Of a stretch of DNA of 64,000 bases, positions 25,579 through 34,705 are shown piece after piece. This DNA comes from Rhabdobacter roseus. Its GTDB lineage: Bacteria > Bacteroidota > Bacteroidia > Cytophagales > Spirosomataceae. Position numbers and translations under genes: made by a program. The stretch is from the NCBI RefSeq assembly GCF_014202275.1, contig NZ_JACHGF010000018.1, forward strand, positions 1 to 64,000, in the 5' to 3' direction. Each line of letters opens with the position of its first letter. The stretch's first letter is position 1. Under the pieces are notes generated by a model. It ran no database searches. It worked only from the letters and a program-made list of their open reading frames with translations, and had not been told where the DNA came from.

Positions 25579-26214
25579 ATGAAAAACGACGCAATTAAGA
25601 ATATCATCTTCGACATGGGCGATGTCATCATCAACATCGATGTACCCCGCACCGCCCGGGCTTTTGCCGAGCTGAGCCAACAGCAAGAAGATGAACTCAT
25701 TGAGCTTTTTCAGGAAAAAGAGCTATTCCGGCAGTTTGAGACGGGCCATCTCGACGACGCGGGCTTCCGTAGCTACGTGCGGGAGCTGCTTCGGCAGGAA
25801 CACTGGGACGAAGCCACCATCGATAAGGCCTGGAACGCCCTGCTGCTGGACCTGCCGCCCGAGCGCGTGGAGCTGATCCAGCGGTTGGGCCAGTCTTACC
25901 GGCTTTTTCTGCTCAGCAATACCAGCTCCATCCACGTTGCTGAGGTCAACCGGATCTTGCAGCAGGTCGCGGGGGTACCTAGTCTGACGGAGCTTTTCGA
26001 AACCGTTTTTCTTTCCTACGAAATGGGCCTCATGAAGCCCGACCTCGCCATCTACCAGCGGGTACTTGAGCAAGCCGGGCTGGTAGCCGAAGAAACCCTC
26101 TTCCTCGACGACAACCTGGACAATATTCGGGCGGCGGCTTCCCTGGGCATCCAAACCATTCACGTTCAGAAACCGTTCACGATCCTGGACTACCTCCAAG
26201 ACTATGTCGCCTAA
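25579..26214 (+). CDS. HAD-superfamily hydrolase, subfamily IA
   Basis: 211 aa. Motif I is IIFDMGDVIINID, with Asp nucleophile and Gly in place of the second Asp, as in the YihX-type glucose-1-phosphate phosphatases. Motif II is LLSNTSSIH, motif III Lys is in YEMGLMKPDLAIYQ, and motif IV is LFLDDNLDNIRAA. The helical cap lies at about residues 15-85. It is likely a phosphatase for a small phosphorylated metabolite. The end overlaps the next gene by 11 nt, suggesting translational coupling. Confidence 0.88.
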   Translation: MKNDAIKNIIFDMGDVIINIDVPRTARAFAELSQQQEDELIELFQEKELFRQFETGHLDDAGFRSYVRELLRQEHWDEATIDKAWNALLLDLPPERVELIQRLGQSYRLFLLSNTSSIHVAEVNRILQQVAGVPSLTELFETVFLSYEMGLMKPDLAIYQRVLEQAGLVAEETLFLDDNLDNIRAAASLGIQTIHVQKPFTILDYLQDYVA

Positions 26215-27367
26215 CACCCGCACCTACCTGATTCAGGGCCTTCTTTTCGTACTTACGCTCATTACTACTACCCTGGCCGGTGCCGAGTGGATGTTTGGCA
26301 ATGTATTTCCGCTGGTTGGTACCCTTTTTAACATAAACCTGAGCAAGTCACTGGGCTGGGCCGAGTTTTGGCAGGGGTTACAGTTTTCGTTACCGTTTCT
26401 GGGTATACTTACGGTACATGAGTTTGGGCATTACTTCACGGCCAAGTACCATCAGGTGCGCGTCACTCTCCCCTACTACATCCCGCTTTGGTTTGGCTTT
26501 ACGCAGAGCATCGGTACCATGGGGGCCTTTATCCGCATTACGTCCCCGGTGCGCTCGCGCCTCAAATTCTTCGACATCGGCATTGCCGGTCCGCTGGCGG
26601 GTTTCGTGGCCGCGCTGGGGGTACTTTGGTACGGCTTCACGCACCTACCCCCGCCCGAACATATCTTCACGATCCACCCCGAATACGAGACCTACGGCCT
26701 CAACTACCCCCAGTTTGTTTATGAAAACCAGCAAGGGGCCCTGGCCCTGGGTGACAACATCCTGTTTTGGCTGTTCAAGACCTACGTAGCAGACCCTACG
26801 CGGCTCCCTCATGCCTACGAGATGATCCACTACCCCTACATCTTTGCGGGGTACTTGGCGCTCTTTTTCACTTCGCTCAACCTCATCCCCATTGGTCAGC
26901 TGGACGGCGGTCATATTCTCTACGGGCTCATTGGCAAAAGACGCTTCGACCTGGTGGCCCCCATTCTGTTTGTCTTTTTTGCGTTCTACGCGGGCTTTGG
27001 CCTGTTCCGGGCCGAGGAGTTTGCCGTCGGTACCGACGAAGCCTTTTATACCCTACTGGGGTACCTGGTGTTCTACATCTTCTTCCTTTTCATTTGTTTC
27101 CGGCAACTGAGCGACAACGCCGCCACGGGCATGATGCTGAGCCTGGTGGTGGTGGTGGGGCAATTTGCTCTGGCCTACCTGCGCCCCGACTGGGACGGCT
27201 ACTCCGGTTTTCTCCCGTTCGTGTTCATTCTGGGCCGTTTTCTGGGGATCTACCATCCCGAAACGCCCGAAAACGAGCCGTTGGGTACTTCGCGGATGTT
27301 GCTGGGCTGGCTGGCGCTGATCGTCTTCGTGCTTTGCTTCAGTCCCCGGCCTTTTATTATTCTCTGA
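26204..27367 (+). CDS. Site-2-type membrane metalloprotease (M50 family)
   Basis: 387 aa with about eight membrane segments. The zinc site is VHEFGHYFTAKYH (HExxH at 72-76) and the second motif is IPIGQLDGGHILY (about 228-240, Asp ligand). Intramembrane proteases of this class cut signalling proteins or signal peptides within the membrane. No PDZ domain is evident, which places it in a minimal Bacteroidota subgroup. It is coupled to the HAD phosphatase upstream. Confidence 0.9.
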   Translation: MSPNTRTYLIQGLLFVLTLITTTLAGAEWMFGNVFPLVGTLFNINLSKSLGWAEFWQGLQFSLPFLGILTVHEFGHYFTAKYHQVRVTLPYYIPLWFGFTQSIGTMGAFIRITSPVRSRLKFFDIGIAGPLAGFVAALGVLWYGFTHLPPPEHIFTIHPEYETYGLNYPQFVYENQQGALALGDNILFWLFKTYVADPTRLPHAYEMIHYPYIFAGYLALFFTSLNLIPIGQLDGGHILYGLIGKRRFDLVAPILFVFFAFYAGFGLFRAEEFAVGTDEAFYTLLGYLVFYIFFLFICFRQLSDNAATGMMLSLVVVVGQFALAYLRPDWDGYSGFLPFVFILGRFLGIYHPETPENEPLGTSRMLLGWLALIVFVLCFSPRPFIIL

Positions 27368-27603
27368 CCCTTCGCTTTTCTAAAGTACCCTGGCTGAGCG
27401 CGGCTTACTACCACTGGCGTTCAAAAGGGGGAGTATTCATTCTGATAGGGCCACTCTAGTCATTTGATTGTCTTTCTCACGGTCAGTTACCAAAGCATCA
27501 AAACCGCGCTCCTGAATCCGGTAAAGCACTTGCGCAGTGAATAATGATTCCCTAAAAAAAGGGTACTTTTAGCTGATAATAGGCTATTGAAACAAAAACC
27601 TTC

Positions 27604-28155
27604 ATGTATACACAACTGGCTCAGGAGCTTATCCAACTAGCTGAGTATGATCTGGCCGTGCGGGAAAAGCTGCTGGCGGAAGGTAGGTTATCGGAGGGGT
27701 ACAACCCCGAAATGGAAGCCGTACACCGGGCCAATGCCGCACGGCTCCAAGAGATCATAGCGGAAATCGGCTGGCCCACTCGCTCGAAGGTGGGTGATGA
27801 AGCCAGCGAAGCGGCCTGGCTCATCGTGCAGCACTCGATCGGGGAACCCGCTTTCATGAAAGCTTGCTACGAACTCATGCTCGGCATGCAAGACGACCTC
27901 AACCCCCAAAACCTGGCCTACCTCCACGACCGCATCTGCTATTTTGAAGGCCGCCCCCAGCGGTACGGTACCCAATACGATACGGAAACCCAACGGTACC
28001 CCGTGGAAAACAAAGCGGCCGTGAACCAGCTTCGAGCGGAACTTAAACTACCTCCCCTCGCCGAGGCCAGTCTGGTGGAAGCGAGCGGCAATACCGTCGA
28101 GCTACCACAGGATGAAGAAGCAATGGCCTGGCGAAAAAAAGTGGGCTGGGTTTAA
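27604..28155 (+). CDS. DUF6624 family protein
   Basis: 183 aa, no signal peptide or membrane segment. It shows the features of this widespread uncharacterised family: a helical N-terminus (MYTQLAQELIQLAEYDLAVREKLL), the central GWPTRSKVGDEASEAAWLIVQHS, and CYFEGRPQRYGTQYD. The strictly kept Gly-Trp-Pro and Gln-His residues suggest an enzyme or binding pocket, but no reaction is known to me. It is a single gene in a gene-poor stretch. Confidence 0.72.
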   Translation: MYTQLAQELIQLAEYDLAVREKLLAEGRLSEGYNPEMEAVHRANAARLQEIIAEIGWPTRSKVGDEASEAAWLIVQHSIGEPAFMKACYELMLGMQDDLNPQNLAYLHDRICYFEGRPQRYGTQYDTETQRYPVENKAAVNQLRAELKLPPLAEASLVEASGNTVELPQDEEAMAWRKKVGWV

Positions 28156-28358
28156 AACAGGTGAGCCGCATCCCACGGGATTTTACCCGATAGCTGTCTG
28201 TTTAGTCGTCAAGAAAAAGTACCCTTGGAAGCCATCAAGCGCCTAGTGTGTTACCCTATCAATTCTTACCAAGAAGAGCTCTCACCTATACATTGGACCA
28301 AACATAATTGTCAAAAAAAGGCACTGAGCTTGATCGCGCTATTCCAATTTATCGTTAG

Positions 28359-28366
28359 TATCTTTG
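28359..28366 (+). promoter_or_regulatory. -7 box upstream of small antitoxin-like gene
   Basis: TATCTTTG fits TAnnTTTG exactly; a TTG at 28330-28332 sits near the -33 position. The predicted start is about 22 nt before the ATG at 28396. Confidence 0.5.
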
Positions 28367-28395
28367 TATTAGGTTTTATAACGTAATCAGTCGGC

Positions 28396-28605
28396 ATGAA
28401 TACCTTAAAATATCCATTAAGTAATGCTCAAATGGAGCTTCTGAAACTTTTTGGAACTGATTTGTCTGATGGCGAACTCAGGGAGCTAAAATTAGTACTT
28501 TCCCGTTTTTACGCCGAAAAGGCTATGAAAGCAGCAGATGCTATCTGGGAAAACCGGGGAATGAGTGATGACGATATGGATCAATTGCTGAATGAGCCAT
28601 CGTAA
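28396..28605 (+). CDS. Small antitoxin-like protein
   Basis: 69 aa. The C-terminal half, FYAEKAMKAADAIWENRGMSDDDMDQLLNE, matches the layout of Bacteroidota antitoxins that precede PIN-domain toxins (AEKA..AD..W..kG.s.e.m...L). It is AT-rich compared with neighbours and has its own promoter. The next frame begins inside it, as is common for antitoxin-toxin pairs, but that frame is broken. Confidence 0.6.
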   Translation: MNTLKYPLSNAQMELLKLFGTDLSDGELRELKLVLSRFYAEKAMKAADAIWENRGMSDDDMDQLLNEPS

Positions 28606-28744
28606 GCAATTGCTGGTGCTCATTGATACCAAAATATCCCTTTTCCAAAAATACCTATCGCAGATATACCTACTTTCAAAGCTATTCTTGCCTCAAGGAA
28701 ACAGGCTATCTAATAAATTACCAATCCATTTTACGTATCATTTC
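28592..28744 (+). pseudogene. Remnant of a PIN-type toxin
   Basis: An ATG at 28592 overlaps the antitoxin end by 14 nt and opens MSHRKQLLVLIDTK, which resembles a PIN-domain start (LVLIDTN with the catalytic Asp). After about 20 codons similarity is lost. A +1 frame continues with SKNTYRRYTYFQSY, so a frameshift is likely. The remaining sequence runs into the end of the convergent TonB receptor gene. A non-functional toxin is inferred. Confidence 0.35.
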
Positions 28745-31123
28745 CTACTCCGGGTTCTCCACCTGCCGCACCCGCGGGCTTTTGATTTCTTTCTTGCCGA
28801 GCTTGTACGAAAAACTCAGCCGGAGGTGCTGGTTTTGGTAACGGTGGCTTTGTAACTGCCGAAACGAATCGCTGACGGTCTCTTCCCGGATGAAGGTGTG
28901 GGGCGTCAGGAGGGTATCCATACGGAGGCTTACGTTGGCTCGCTCGTTTTTTGATTTTTTGCTGACGGTCAGGCTGTAGTATTTCCAGCCACTTCGGTAT
29001 CCCTGCAGCCGTACCTGGTTGGCATCAAAGTACCCGTAAAAATCAATGCTGAAGCTCTGGGGTAGTTTGTAGGTACCATTCAGGACGGCGATCCGCATCA
29101 GGCCCGCGTTGGAGGTACCCAGCGCCGGGCTTTCCAGCCGTACGTACTGGGCCGTCAGGGTACCTCCTAGGCTGAGCGCTGCGGTGGGCTTCCAGCTCAG
29201 ATTGAGCGACAGGCCCAGTCGCCGATTCCGCCCCAGGTTTTGCCAGGTACTTTCAAAAACGCCGTCGGGTCGGGCCAGCCGGACGTTTTCGAAGCTATTG
29301 TGGTTTTGGTTGAAAAACAGGGCCGCATCCGTAAAGAGTTTGGGGGCATTGCGGGTAAAGCTCAGTTGGTATCGCCGGGTACTTTCCGGCCGCAGGTAGG
29401 GGTTGCCGTACTGGATCGTGAGCGAATCGGCGTTGTTGACCGTGGGGTTGAGCAGCGAAAAATAGGGCCGGACCAACCGCACCGTATAGCTCAGCTTGAG
29501 GGTACTTTGCGCCCCCAGCTTCCGGCTGAGCAGGAGGTTGGGCACCAGGTTCTGAAAAGAAGGTACCTGAAGGGACGTATCCTGAAACACCGCCCGCAGC
29601 GATGTGTGCTCGTATCGGGCTCCGGCCAGGAGCGTCCAGTGGGCCCTATTCAGGCTGAGCTGGGTATACAATGCATAAATGGCACTTTGATACGAAAAAG
29701 CGTTGGAGCGGATCGCATCGTAGCTATAGTACTGTTTTTCAAAATCATAAATTCTGAATTCGCTGTCGCTCGCCAGCTTTTTTTGCATCAGCTTGCCGCC
29801 CGTCTCCCATTTTAGTTGCTTGCCGAACGCCTGCGCATAGTCGGCCTGGAGCGTGAGATCCCGGTTGTGGGTCTGGCTACGAAAATTCTCCCGGTAATCG
29901 ATCATCTCCTCCCCGCTCAACTGCTCCAGCGCGTAGCGGCTCGTTCCTCCAAACAGAAAATACATACCCAGCAGCGAAAATTCCTTCCGCTTGTCGCGCG
30001 AGGTACCCGTATACCCCAGGTTGAACGTATGGCCGTTGTTGCCCACGGGGCTGTCGATGTACCGCCGAAAGGTAGGTACCTTGGGTTCGTTTTCGGCGTA
30101 AAAGTAATCCGAAACGGTGTGCGTGCGGTACGGCGACCAGCGCAGCCGGTACCCGGCGTTGAGGGTATGAAGCGAATCGAGGCTGTAGAGTACGTTCAGG
30201 CCCCCAAAGAAGTAGTCGCCCCGTTGCCGGGATTCGTTGTTTTGCCGCATGGCCCAGGTACCTGTCTCTCGCTCCAGCACCGAGCCGTTGCGGTTCCAGT
30301 ATTTTTGGTAAAAACCATCCGCCTTCAGCAGCCATTTTTGGTACTTGGTATGTACATCGGCCATGATTTGTTCGCTGCGGTTGCCCAGTACGCCACTCAG
30401 GTTGCCGTTGGTAGCGTTGTCGCGACTTTTGCGGGTGGTGATGTGTACCACGCCGTCGGTACCTTCGGCATCGTAGCGGGCCGAGGGATGCGTTATGACT
30501 TCCACCTTCACGATGCTCTCTCCCGGAATGGCCTTCAGGGCATCGGCCACCGAGGAGGCATAAACCTCCGACGGCTTCCCGTCGATAAAAACCCGAAGCT
30601 GCGAACTACCCCGCAGCGAGAGCCCACCGTTGGCATCTACCGTGAGCAGGGGTACTTTGCGCAGTAGGTCGGTGGCATCGCTCCCGGCGCCGGTCGGCAG
30701 GCTCTCGGCGTTGAAAACCAGGCCGTCGGCCCGTTGCTCGATCAGGGGCTTTTGTCCGCGCACGGTCACGGTTTGTAGGTTTTGTGCCTCCAGAGCCAGC
30801 CTCACGACCCCTACTTGCCAGGTAGGTTGACTGGCATCCAACGTTTGGGGTGCGGTTTGAAAACGACGGTACCCCACGGCACTCACCGCCAGGTAGTAAG
30901 TATCCAACGGCAACGTCTGAAACGCAAAGTACCCCAGGCTGTCGGTGAGGGTCCCTTCGACGAGCCGCTCTTGCTGAAACACCGCGACCGTCGCGAACGG
31001 TACGGGCTTGCCACTGAGCGAATCCAGCACACGCCCCAGCACGGCAACCTGACTACCAGGAACTTGTGCGATTATTTCCGACGCAAAACACGCGCCTAGC
31101 AACAATACAAAAAGGTACTTCAT
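28745..31123 (-). CDS. Outer-membrane beta-barrel protein, TonB-dependent receptor-like (CarboxypepD_reg N-terminus)
   Basis: 792 aa from the ATG at 31123 (MKYLFVLLLGACFASEIIAQ signal). A carboxypeptidase-regulatory-like domain (about 22-105, VLGRVLDSLSGKPVPFATVAV) is followed by a plug-like domain (about 110-215, TGAGSDATDLLRKVPLLTVDANGGLSLRGSSQLRVFIDGKP) and an outer-membrane beta-barrel of the OMP_b-brl_3 type. No SusD partner is present, so this belongs to the solitary group that is less tied to glycan uptake. Substrate is unknown. It converges with the toxin remnant. Confidence 0.9.
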   Translation of the reverse strand: MKYLFVLLLGACFASEIIAQVPGSQVAVLGRVLDSLSGKPVPFATVAVFQQERLVEGTLTDSLGYFAFQTLPLDTYYLAVSAVGYRRFQTAPQTLDASQPTWQVGVVRLALEAQNLQTVTVRGQKPLIEQRADGLVFNAESLPTGAGSDATDLLRKVPLLTVDANGGLSLRGSSQLRVFIDGKPSEVYASSVADALKAIPGESIVKVEVITHPSARYDAEGTDGVVHITTRKSRDNATNGNLSGVLGNRSEQIMADVHTKYQKWLLKADGFYQKYWNRNGSVLERETGTWAMRQNNESRQRGDYFFGGLNVLYSLDSLHTLNAGYRLRWSPYRTHTVSDYFYAENEPKVPTFRRYIDSPVGNNGHTFNLGYTGTSRDKRKEFSLLGMYFLFGGTSRYALEQLSGEEMIDYRENFRSQTHNRDLTLQADYAQAFGKQLKWETGGKLMQKKLASDSEFRIYDFEKQYYSYDAIRSNAFSYQSAIYALYTQLSLNRAHWTLLAGARYEHTSLRAVFQDTSLQVPSFQNLVPNLLLSRKLGAQSTLKLSYTVRLVRPYFSLLNPTVNNADSLTIQYGNPYLRPESTRRYQLSFTRNAPKLFTDAALFFNQNHNSFENVRLARPDGVFESTWQNLGRNRRLGLSLNLSWKPTAALSLGGTLTAQYVRLESPALGTSNAGLMRIAVLNGTYKLPQSFSIDFYGYFDANQVRLQGYRSGWKYYSLTVSKKSKNERANVSLRMDTLLTPHTFIREETVSDSFRQLQSHRYQNQHLRLSFSYKLGKKEIKSPRVRQVENPE

Positions 31124-31217
31124 GGCTAGTAGATGCTTAGGGATCTTGGTTTGTAGGCACAGTCTTCGCCCAGCCCTGCTCACCGGGAGGGTACTTGGCG
31201 TAAAAAAATACTACAGG

Positions 31218-31850
31218 CTACGGCTTAGCGGGGTAGTTGGGGATGTTGCGACCCAGGTAGATGTTGCGCTCGGCCTTGTACATATTGCCTACGTCTTGGA
31301 GCACCAGAATACCACTCCCGCCGCGGTTGGGTAGTTTCCGGCGCTTTTCGGGCGTGAGCAGGGGGTCGTCGTCAAAGAGGAAGTCGTCGAGGTAGTACTC
31401 GTCCAGGCCCGGCTCCTTCACCACGAGGTGGATATGGGCGGGTTCGGAGCCGTCGGGATAGGGGGCCGGGCGCAGCGTGCCAAATTTGTAGAAGCCCTGC
31501 TCGTCGGTGCGCATCCAGCCGCGCAGGTACCCGTGCCGCCTGGCCCAGCCTTTTTCGTCGCCTTTCTTGGGGTAGTAGCCCTGCTCGTTGGTATGGTAAA
31601 TGTACAGAATCACGCCCGCCGCGGGCGTTTTACCGTCGGCCTGGTACACGGTGCCGTTAATTCCCAGCGGCTTTTTGCCCTCCCAGGTTAAGTCGGGTAG
31701 CAGTACCGTACTTTTCAGCTTCTCGAAGGGTACTTTGTTTTCGTAAATAGCCTCGCAGCCCTCGCAGGGGCCACCTACTTTTTTGTTTTGGCCAAAAACC
31801 AGTGGCACACTCAGCAGCGCCAGCAACCCGATAAGAGGTACTTTCTTCAT
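31218..31850 (-). CDS. Secreted intradiol ring-cleavage dioxygenase-like protein
   Basis: 210 aa with a signal peptide (MKKVPLIGLLALLSVPLVFG). The core follows protocatechuate 3,4-dioxygenase: INGTVYQADGKTPAAGVILYIYHTNEQGYY, GWMRTDEQGFYKFGTLRPAPYP and EPAHIHLVV. Candidate Fe(III) ligands are Tyr residues in YIYHTNEQGYY and the two His in PAHIH. Secreted family members cleave catechols outside the cytoplasm; the physiological substrate here is unknown. It ends with GGSGILVLQDVGNMYKAERNIYLG, usual for the Bacteroidota subgroup. Confidence 0.82.
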   Translation of the reverse strand: MKKVPLIGLLALLSVPLVFGQNKKVGGPCEGCEAIYENKVPFEKLKSTVLLPDLTWEGKKPLGINGTVYQADGKTPAAGVILYIYHTNEQGYYPKKGDEKGWARRHGYLRGWMRTDEQGFYKFGTLRPAPYPDGSEPAHIHLVVKEPGLDEYYLDDFLFDDDPLLTPEKRRKLPNRGGSGILVLQDVGNMYKAERNIYLGRNIPNYPAKP

Positions 31851-31942
31851 GACAAAAAGGGGTTATATTTAGGGGGTACTTTATGAAAAACCTTCTTTCC
31901 CAAGACCTTCACAAAGCAAGCGCAAGCGGGGAGCTTCTACAA

Positions 31943-32008
31943 AAAAAGTAGAGCAACGGCCCGAAAAATAGACGAGCGCACAAGTACCTTTCCGTTGCTC
32001 TACTTTTT
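31943..32008. repeat. 17-bp perfect inverted repeat in divergent spacer
   Basis: AAAAAGTAGAGCAACGG (31943-31959) is perfectly complementary to CCGTTGCTCTACTTTTT (31992-32008), with a 32-nt loop. Both ends carry A or T runs, so it could end transcription in either direction. It lies between two divergently transcribed genes, where no transcript is expected to end. Confidence 0.7.
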
Positions 32009-32104
32009 GGGTCGTTGGTCGATATAATTTCGCATAGTCCTGTCTTTTATAGTCATTTACAAGCCAATAGCACACAGGTACCTTCACGCATTTTCTTTGA
32101 TCGC

Positions 32105-33169
32105 ATGGACTTTCTGGACCGCCCCCTCCAACTTCCGCTTTCCCACCGCCGCGTCACGGCCAAGTACGCGCTGGTCCATACGGCCTACTGGGTACTGGTC
32201 ACGGGCTTTTTTCTGTACGAAAAAAGGTACCTGATCTACAAAGCCAGCCTGTCATACTTTGCCCTATGCGTGACGGGCCGCATCCTGCTGCTCATCGGCA
32301 TTGCCTATCTGAACCTCCACTATTTTTTACCCAAGTACCTCATGACCAAGCGCTACGGGCGGTACTTTGCGTGGGTGTTGCTGTCTATCTTGGGGTACCT
32401 GCTGGTGCAGTGCCTCTTCGACTACTACCTCTACGGCTACGTCATCGGGCCCATGCGCAACAGCAACTGGCTCGAGTCGGTCTCCTACAATTTTTTCAGT
32501 ACGCTCTGGTACCTGGCGCTCATGGTGGCCCTGAAGCTGAGTATCGACTGGTACGAGCAGCAGCGGGTGTTGCAGCAAATCACGGTCGAGAAATTGCAGG
32601 CTGAAGTCAATTTCCTGCGCTCGCAGATCAATCCGCATTTTTTGTTCAATATCCTTAACAACCTCTACGCGCTCACGCTTCGTAAGTCGGACCTGGCCCC
32701 GGAGGTGGTTTTAAAGCTCTCCGACATGATGGAATACATGCTCTACGACAGCGACGACAGCCGCGTGCCGCTGGAAAAGGAGCTCAGGTACCTGCAAAAC
32801 TACCTGGAGCTGGAAAAGCTCCGCTACGGCGACCAGCCCGATATTTCGCTCCGCATCAACGGCAGTCCCAACGGCCAGGAAATAGCCCCACTGCTGCTGC
32901 TGCCGCTGATCGAGAATGCCTTCAAGCACGGCATCAGCCAGCAGGCCCGGCAGGCCTGGCTGCACGGCCAGATCGACCTGGAGCCCGACGCCGTGAAGGT
33001 GACCGTAGAAAACAACAAACCCACCACCAGTCCCCCCAGTGCCAAGGGGGGCATCGGTCTGGCGAATCTCCGTAAGCGGCTCGAACTGCTGTACCCCGGC
33101 CGGCATACGCTCCACACGGAGGAGCAGCCGGGCGTCTATAAAGTGGCCCTGAATATTTCGCTGAACTAA
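32105..33169 (+). CDS. Sensor histidine kinase, LytS/YehU type
   Basis: 354 aa from the ATG at 32105 (MDFLDRPLQLPLSHRRV); the open frame back to a TTG at 32015 is not needed. Four membrane segments lie in the first about 150 residues, then a coiled coil, the phospho-acceptor region LRSQINPHFLFNILNNLYALTL (His in NPHFLFN) and a HATPase with GGIGLANLRKRLELLYPG. It should phosphorylate a LytTR regulator; the one at 35482-36186 is the probable partner, four genes downstream on the same strand. Confidence 0.9.
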   Translation: MDFLDRPLQLPLSHRRVTAKYALVHTAYWVLVTGFFLYEKRYLIYKASLSYFALCVTGRILLLIGIAYLNLHYFLPKYLMTKRYGRYFAWVLLSILGYLLVQCLFDYYLYGYVIGPMRNSNWLESVSYNFFSTLWYLALMVALKLSIDWYEQQRVLQQITVEKLQAEVNFLRSQINPHFLFNILNNLYALTLRKSDLAPEVVLKLSDMMEYMLYDSDDSRVPLEKELRYLQNYLELEKLRYGDQPDISLRINGSPNGQEIAPLLLLPLIENAFKHGISQQARQAWLHGQIDLEPDAVKVTVENNKPTTSPPSAKGGIGLANLRKRLELLYPGRHTLHTEEQPGVYKVALNISLN

Positions 33170-33183
33170 AACGACTCTTTTGC

Positions 33184-33660
33184 ATGAAAAAACCAGTTGT
33201 CTTAACGCTATTGCTGGCGCTCAGCCTGGTCCAGGCCCGCCGCCCCTCGCCCGAGCCCACCCGGTTTGTGGCCACCAGCCCCTGCGACGGACTGCCGCGC
33301 ACCATGCTGGGTATCCCAGCCGCGACCGACTGCGAAATGATCCGGTGGGAACTGGCGCTCCACCGCGACCCGCGTCATCAACAACCTACTTTTTACCAGC
33401 TCCAGTACACCTATGGCCTGTCGCAGCCTTCCACCACGGGTTTTACGAGTACCCAGGCCAAAGGCCAGAAAGAGGGAAAATGGGTAACACAGAAAGACGC
33501 CAAAAATCGGGAGATCTATCGCCTGGCAGAAAGTACCCCCACGGAAGCACGCCTCGCCTTTGTAAAGCTGAACGACCAGCTGCTGCACCTCCTCGACCCG
33601 CAGGGAAAGCTCATGATTGGCCACGGGGGCTGGAGCTACACGCTCAACCGAAAAAAGTGA
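33184..33660 (+). CDS. Secreted protein with NlpE-like features (paralogue A)
   Basis: 158 aa, signal peptide MKKPVVLTLLLALSLVQA. The pattern SPCDG..ATDCEMIRWELALHRD with two Cys before a beta-rich body resembles the N-terminal domain of copper-stress lipoprotein NlpE (PCxDCxGI..L.L). There is no lipobox Cys. It has a paralogue directly downstream. The gene begins 14 nt after the LytS kinase, so it is in the same operon. It could be a sensed or controlled envelope-stress protein; this is inference. Confidence 0.6.
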   Translation: MKKPVVLTLLLALSLVQARRPSPEPTRFVATSPCDGLPRTMLGIPAATDCEMIRWELALHRDPRHQQPTFYQLQYTYGLSQPSTTGFTSTQAKGQKEGKWVTQKDAKNREIYRLAESTPTEARLAFVKLNDQLLHLLDPQGKLMIGHGGWSYTLNRKK

Positions 33661-33684
33661 TTTACCAAAAAAAAATACAAAGCC

Positions 33685-34194
33685 ATGAAAACGAATCACT
33701 TACTCCTACTGCCCATTCTTTGGCTTCTAGGTACCTTACCCGCCGCGGCTCAGGAAGCCCGGCTTACCGAAGCCCGACTTACCAATGTACCTACCCAAAC
33801 TACCTCCCGTACCCCCGTGGCCGAAGGACCAGCGGTGTTTGGGGTTTTTGACGGGCGGTTTCCTTGCGCCGAAATTCATAAAGACTGGAAGCAGCCCGCA
33901 CGGCCGGACTGCGTCAAGATGAAGTGGCGCCTGACCCTGTACCACGATCCGGCGACCCAGCAGCCAACGATCTACCGGCTGAACCGCTCCGTTCGGGAAG
34001 GTACCTGGGCGCTGGTACGGGGTATCCCCACCGACCCGGAGGCCGTGGTAATTCAGCTAGACTCCGACCGGCCGGACGTTTCGGTCTACTTGCTAAAAGG
34101 CGACGACAACGTGCTGTTTGTGTTGGATCAGCAGCGAAACTTTCGGGTCGGCGACTACTACCTAAGCTATACACTGAACCGGGTTACGAACTAA
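33685..34194 (+). CDS. Secreted protein with NlpE-like features (paralogue B)
   Basis: 169 aa, signal peptide MKTNHLLLLPILWLLGTLPAAAQ. The mature part FDGRFPCAEIHKDWKQPARPDCVKMKWRLTLYHD matches paralogue A in Cys spacing and in the final SYTLNR motif. It follows paralogue A by 24 nt. The pair looks like a tandem duplication with fast divergence (about one third identical by eye). Function is unknown. Confidence 0.6.
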   Translation: MKTNHLLLLPILWLLGTLPAAAQEARLTEARLTNVPTQTTSRTPVAEGPAVFGVFDGRFPCAEIHKDWKQPARPDCVKMKWRLTLYHDPATQQPTIYRLNRSVREGTWALVRGIPTDPEAVVIQLDSDRPDVSVYLLKGDDNVLFVLDQQRNFRVGDYYLSYTLNRVTN

Positions 34195-34207
34195 ACCAAA
34201 ACGACCT

Positions 34208-34639
34208 ATGACAATCAACTTTCATTCGGCTACGCCCATTCTGTACGCCCAGGACCTCGCGGCCAGTCTCGATTACTACCAAAAAGTACTTGGCTTCCAG
34301 CTCGACTGGCATGACCCTGGCGTGATGGCTTCCGTCTCGCGCGGGGACTGCCATCTCATGCTCACTTCCTCCGACCAGGGGCATCCGGGTAGTTGGGTCT
34401 GGATTGGCGTGGGTGACGCAGACGCCCTTCACGACGAATACCGGGCGCACGGAGCCAAAATCAGGCACCCACCCACCAACTACGCCTGGGCCTACGAACT
34501 ACAGATAGAAGATCTGGATTGCAATGTGCTTCGCTTCGGAGCCGAGCCCAAACCGGATCAGCCCTACGGCCCCTGGCTCGACAGCCGCGGCCAGACCTGG
34601 CTACCGCAGCCTCAGGGTGGCTGGGTCAAAGTACCTTAG
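34208..34639 (+). CDS. Glyoxalase / bleomycin-resistance superfamily protein
   Basis: 143 aa, vicinal-oxygen-chelate fold. It has ATPILYAQDLAASLDYYQKVLGFQLDW, GDCHLMLTSSDQGHPGSWVWIGV and a C-terminal LDCNVLRFGAEP strand, typical of BRP/Glo-EDI single-domain proteins. Metal ligands are not clearly kept. It may bind or modify a small toxic compound. It sits 13 nt after NlpE-like paralogue B, inside the LytS/LytTR operon. Confidence 0.82.
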   Translation: MTINFHSATPILYAQDLAASLDYYQKVLGFQLDWHDPGVMASVSRGDCHLMLTSSDQGHPGSWVWIGVGDADALHDEYRAHGAKIRHPPTNYAWAYELQIEDLDCNVLRFGAEPKPDQPYGPWLDSRGQTWLPQPQGGWVKVP

Positions 34640-34705
34640 CCACCTGCCAATCGGTGTTTTTCGTACCTTTTACTTTTTTTTAAATTCAAAACGACATTCT
34701 ACCCC

